The notes beneath the pieces were generated by a model, which was given only the letters and a program-made list of their open reading frames with translations, searched no databases and was not told where the DNA came from. The position numbers and the translations under genes are program-made. A stretch of DNA of 7,890 nt. It comes from Candidatus Acetothermia bacterium (lineage in GTDB: Bacteria > Bipolaricaulota > Bipolaricaulia > Bipolaricaulales > Bipolaricaulaceae). This document shows positions 6,196 through 7,890 of the stretch, piece by piece. Within the stretch, counting starts at the first letter, position 1. Each line of letters opens with the position of its first letter. The stretch lies in assembly GCA_023255835.1 (NCBI GenBank), contig JAGDVW010000063.1:11030-18919 (forward strand), written 5' to 3'.

Positions 6196-7389
6196 GTGCT
6201 CAGGAAACTCATAACCGCGGAGTCCGTGACCGAGGGCCATCCGGATAAACTCGCCGACCGCATTTCCGATGCCGTCTTGGACGCGGTGCTTGCCCAAGAC
6301 CCCTGCGGCCGGGTGGCCTGCGAAACCTTCGTCATGCAGGGCCTCATCATCGTGGGCGGGGAGATCACCACCACCGCCTGCATCAATCCCGGCGAGATTG
6401 CAAGAAGGGTTTTGCACGACGTGGGCTATATTCGCCCTGAGTACGGGATCTCCCCCGATTCCTGTGCCGTGGCCAATTTGATCCGCCAGCAATCCCCGGA
6501 TATCGCCCAGGCCGTGTTGAAATCCCTGGAGGCCAAGGCTGGTTCCACCGATCCCCATGATCAGCTGGGCGCGGGCGACCAGGGGATCATGTTCGGCTAT
6601 GCCACCACGGAAACGCCGGAGCGCATGCCGCTTCCCATCGTCCTTGCCCATAAACTCGCCAAACGCTTGGCCCAGGTGCGCAAGGATGGAAGCCTTCCCT
6701 ACCTCCGCCCGGATGGGAAAACCCAAGTCACCGTGGAGTATGAGAACGGGCGCCCCATCCGCGTGCACACCGTGCTTTTAGCTGCCCAACACGCGGAGGA
6801 AGTGGAGCTAGAGCAACTCAGGGAGGACCTCAAAAAATACGTGGTGGAGCCGGTCCTGGACGGATGGATGGACGAGGAGACCAAAGTTTTTGTGAACACC
6901 TCGGGCCGATTCGTCATCGGCGGCCCCGCTTCAGACACAGGGATGACGGGGAGGAAGATCATCGCCGACACTTATGGAGGCTATGGCTCCCATGGCGGCG
7001 GGGCCTTCTCCGGGAAGGATCCGACCAAGGTGGACCGCTCCGCCTCCTACTATGCGCGGTATGTGGCGGTGAACCTCGTGGCCGCGGGGCTTGCGGAGGA
7101 ATGCGAAATTCAGGTGGCCTATGCCATCGGCCGGGCCCGTCCCTTGGCCCTGAACGTGGAGGCCTTCGGGACGGAGAAGGCCTCCCTTGCGGCCCTGAGG
7201 AAGGCGGTGGAGGAGGTATTTGACTTTCGGCCAGCAGCGATCATTGAGGAGCTGGATCTCCGCCGCCCCATTTACGAGCCTTTTTCTTGCTACGGGCATT
7301 TCGGCCGCCTGGACTTGGACGCTCCCTGGGAAAGCCCCAAAAAGGCGGAAAAACTCCTGCGGGCGGTCAGTGCCCGCGTCAAAGGATGA
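6196..7389 (+). CDS. metK: S-adenosylmethionine synthetase (methionine adenosyltransferase)
   Basis: Makes S-adenosylmethionine from methionine and ATP, with release of phosphate and diphosphate, in the cytoplasm. The 397-residue protein is full length for bacterial MetK. Visible motifs are [20 protein letters not shown] with His15 and Asp17 (7-26), the signature [12 protein letters not shown] (126-137) and RPDGKTQVT (171-179). Further on are the P-loop-like GGGAFSGKD (267-275), the conserved [12 protein letters not shown] (280-291) and a C-terminal YGHFGR (366-371). The GTG start is set by a perfect Shine-Dalgarno. Without it the reading frame would extend seven codons upstream through the ribosome binding site itself. 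It is divergent from ndk and convergent with the flavodoxin-like gene, so it is probably transcribed alone. No intrinsic terminator with a T-run follows within the 35-base gap. Confidence 0.97.
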   Translation: MLRKLITAESVTEGHPDKLADRISDAVLDAVLAQDPCGRVACETFVMQGLIIVGGEITTTACINPGEIARRVLHDVGYIRPEYGISPDSCAVANLIRQQSPDIAQAVLKSLEAKAGSTDPHDQLGAGDQGIMFGYATTETPERMPLPIVLAHKLAKRLAQVRKDGSLPYLRPDGKTQVTVEYENGRPIRVHTVLLAAQHAEEVELEQLREDLKKYVVEPVLDGWMDEETKVFVNTSGRFVIGGPASDTGMTGRKIIADTYGGYGSHGGGAFSGKDPTKVDRSASYYARYVAVNLVAAGLAEECEIQVAYAIGRARPLALNVEAFGTEKASLAALRKAVEEVFDFRPAAIIEELDLRRPIYEPFSCYGHFGRLDLDAPWESPKKAEKLLRAVSARVKG

Positions 7390-7424
7390 ATCGGCTGGAC
7401 AGTGTTGGGCGGCCTTCGTGCGTG
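7390..7424. other. Convergent metK / flavodoxin gap
   Basis: These 35 bases lie between the metK stop and the flavodoxin stop. They contain one copy of a 12-bp repeat (TTGGGCGGCCTT, 7405-7416). A small inverted repeat GTGCG (7418-7422) / CGCAC (7432-7436) spans the flavodoxin stop. No T-run follows on either strand, so I do not call an intrinsic terminator. Confidence 0.5.
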
Positions 7425-7862
7425 CTAGCCTCGCACTACCCGGCGGGCGAATTCTTGGGCGGCCTTGAGGTCTGCGGGGGAGGGCCGGCCCCGGCCGATC
7501 AAGCCCAGCAAGAACCAATCTCGCCCCTTACAGGAGAAACTGTCCATCAACTGTGCCCCTCTTTCGCGGAGGAGCTTTTCCAACGCGGGGATCTGCGCGG
7601 GCCTTCCCCCGTAGGTCCCGAAAACCGCGGCTTTGACACCCTTAGGGAGCGGCCAAGAGGCCAAGGCTTTACGCATGGCCCGCGAGGGGCGCCAACCGTA
7701 GACCCCATCGCCCACGAAGAGGACGTCGCCGGGCTCCACTTTGGGAAGGGGGTCCTTCCGCACGTCCACCAAGGTCCCGCCCACAGCTTCGGCGATGGCC
7801 CGGGCCACCTTCCGCGTGTTCCCGGTGAGCGAGGCGTAAACCACGTAAACTTTTCCGGCCAT
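7425..7862 (-). CDS. Short-chain flavodoxin-family protein
   Basis: A 145-residue protein with a flavodoxin fold. The N-terminal strand-loop VYVVYASLTGNTRKVARAI contains the FMN-phosphate-binding SLTGNT (11-16). The strand DVLFVGDGVYGWRPS (46-60) provides a 50s loop with Tyr55 and Trp57 as possible ring-stacking residues. GTYGGRP (82-88) fits the 90s loop. The C-terminal part, with FSCKGR (109-114), GRGRPSPADLKAAQEFA and a single Cys, resembles flavodoxin-domain proteins of anaerobes. It is likely a cytoplasmic one- or two-electron carrier; its partner is unknown. It converges with metK across a 35-base gap. No Shine-Dalgarno precedes the ATG, but a good extended -10 does, so the mRNA is probably leaderless (see finding). 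Flavodoxin fold is secure; redox role is inferred. Confidence 0.85.
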   Translation of the reverse strand: MAGKVYVVYASLTGNTRKVARAIAEAVGGTLVDVRKDPLPKVEPGDVLFVGDGVYGWRPSRAMRKALASWPLPKGVKAAVFGTYGGRPAQIPALEKLLRERGAQLMDSFSCKGRDWFLLGLIGRGRPSPADLKAAQEFARRVVRG

Positions 7863-7871
7863 AGCAGGGAG

Positions 7872-7880
7872 ATTTTACCA
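7872..7880 (-). promoter_or_regulatory. Extended -10 element of flavodoxin-like gene
   Basis: On the minus strand TGGTAAAAT matches the extended -10 pattern TGnTAtaaT. Nine bases (CTCCCTGCT) then separate it from the ATG at 7862. Transcription would start about 7 bases downstream, near the G at 7865, leaving a leader of about 3 bases. The -35 position falls beyond the window. The missing Shine-Dalgarno fits leaderless translation. Confidence 0.55.
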
Positions 7881-7890
7881 TGCGGGTGAT

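Noticed and set aside
6091..6768. 225-codon open frame opposite metK and the ndk/metK intergenic region
   Set aside because: It is antisense to the MetK catalytic core and has no recognisable domain. The intergenic part is better explained as promoter DNA.
7418..7436. Intrinsic terminator at the metK/flavodoxin junction
   Set aside because: The stem is only 5 bp with a 9-base loop, overlaps the flavodoxin stop codon, and has no T-run on either strand.

Overview
This window is a dense, GC-rich (roughly 60% or more by eye) stretch of bacterial chromosome carrying housekeeping genes with almost no spacer DNA. I see no mobile element, RNA gene, CRISPR array or phage remnant. Bacterial identity rests on undecaprenyl diphosphate synthase, CdsA and bacterial-type MetK, Ndk and ValS. 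The compact layout, Arg/Glu/Leu/Pro-rich proteins, and one gene that looks leaderless with an extended -10 element suggest a thermophilic or deep-branching lineage. Bipolaricaulota (OP1) or a Thermus/Deinococcus-like group are guesses that I cannot settle from sequence alone.

Layout. At the left edge (3-302, +) is a small MTH1187/YqgV-family thiamine-binding protein gene. It converges on, and overlaps by 15 bp, the end of a five-gene leftward operon that fills 288-6074. In transcription order the operon is ndk (6074-5625), valS (5623-3005), a divergent folC homologue (3008-1827), uppS (1849-1106) and cdsA (1109-288). Every junction is a 1-nt gap or an overlap (1-nt gap, 4-bp ATGA, 23 bp, 4-bp GTGA), so translational coupling is likely throughout. 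A 121-bp intergenic region (6075-6195) separates ndk from the divergent metK (6196-7389, +) and must hold the promoters for both directions. MetK converges on a short flavodoxin-like gene (7862-7425, -), whose promoter appears to sit at the right edge of the window.

How the genes fit together. The operon mixes nucleotide supply (Ndk), translation (ValS), a folate-type ligase homologue, and two consecutive lipid-envelope enzymes: UppS makes the undecaprenyl carrier precursor for peptidoglycan, and CdsA makes CDP-diacylglycerol for phospholipids. The divergent metK supplies S-adenosylmethionine. The valS-folC and uppS-cdsA pairs are each common in bacteria; joining them behind ndk is the less usual part.

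Most interesting points. The FolC homologue has lost or changed nearly every folate-ligase hallmark outside the P-loop fold. UppS carries His in place of a normally conserved Glu near its diphosphate/IPP site. The flavodoxin gene appears to be transcribed without a leader. The metK leader contains two small hairpins that share bases. I found no convincing new multi-gene system here.
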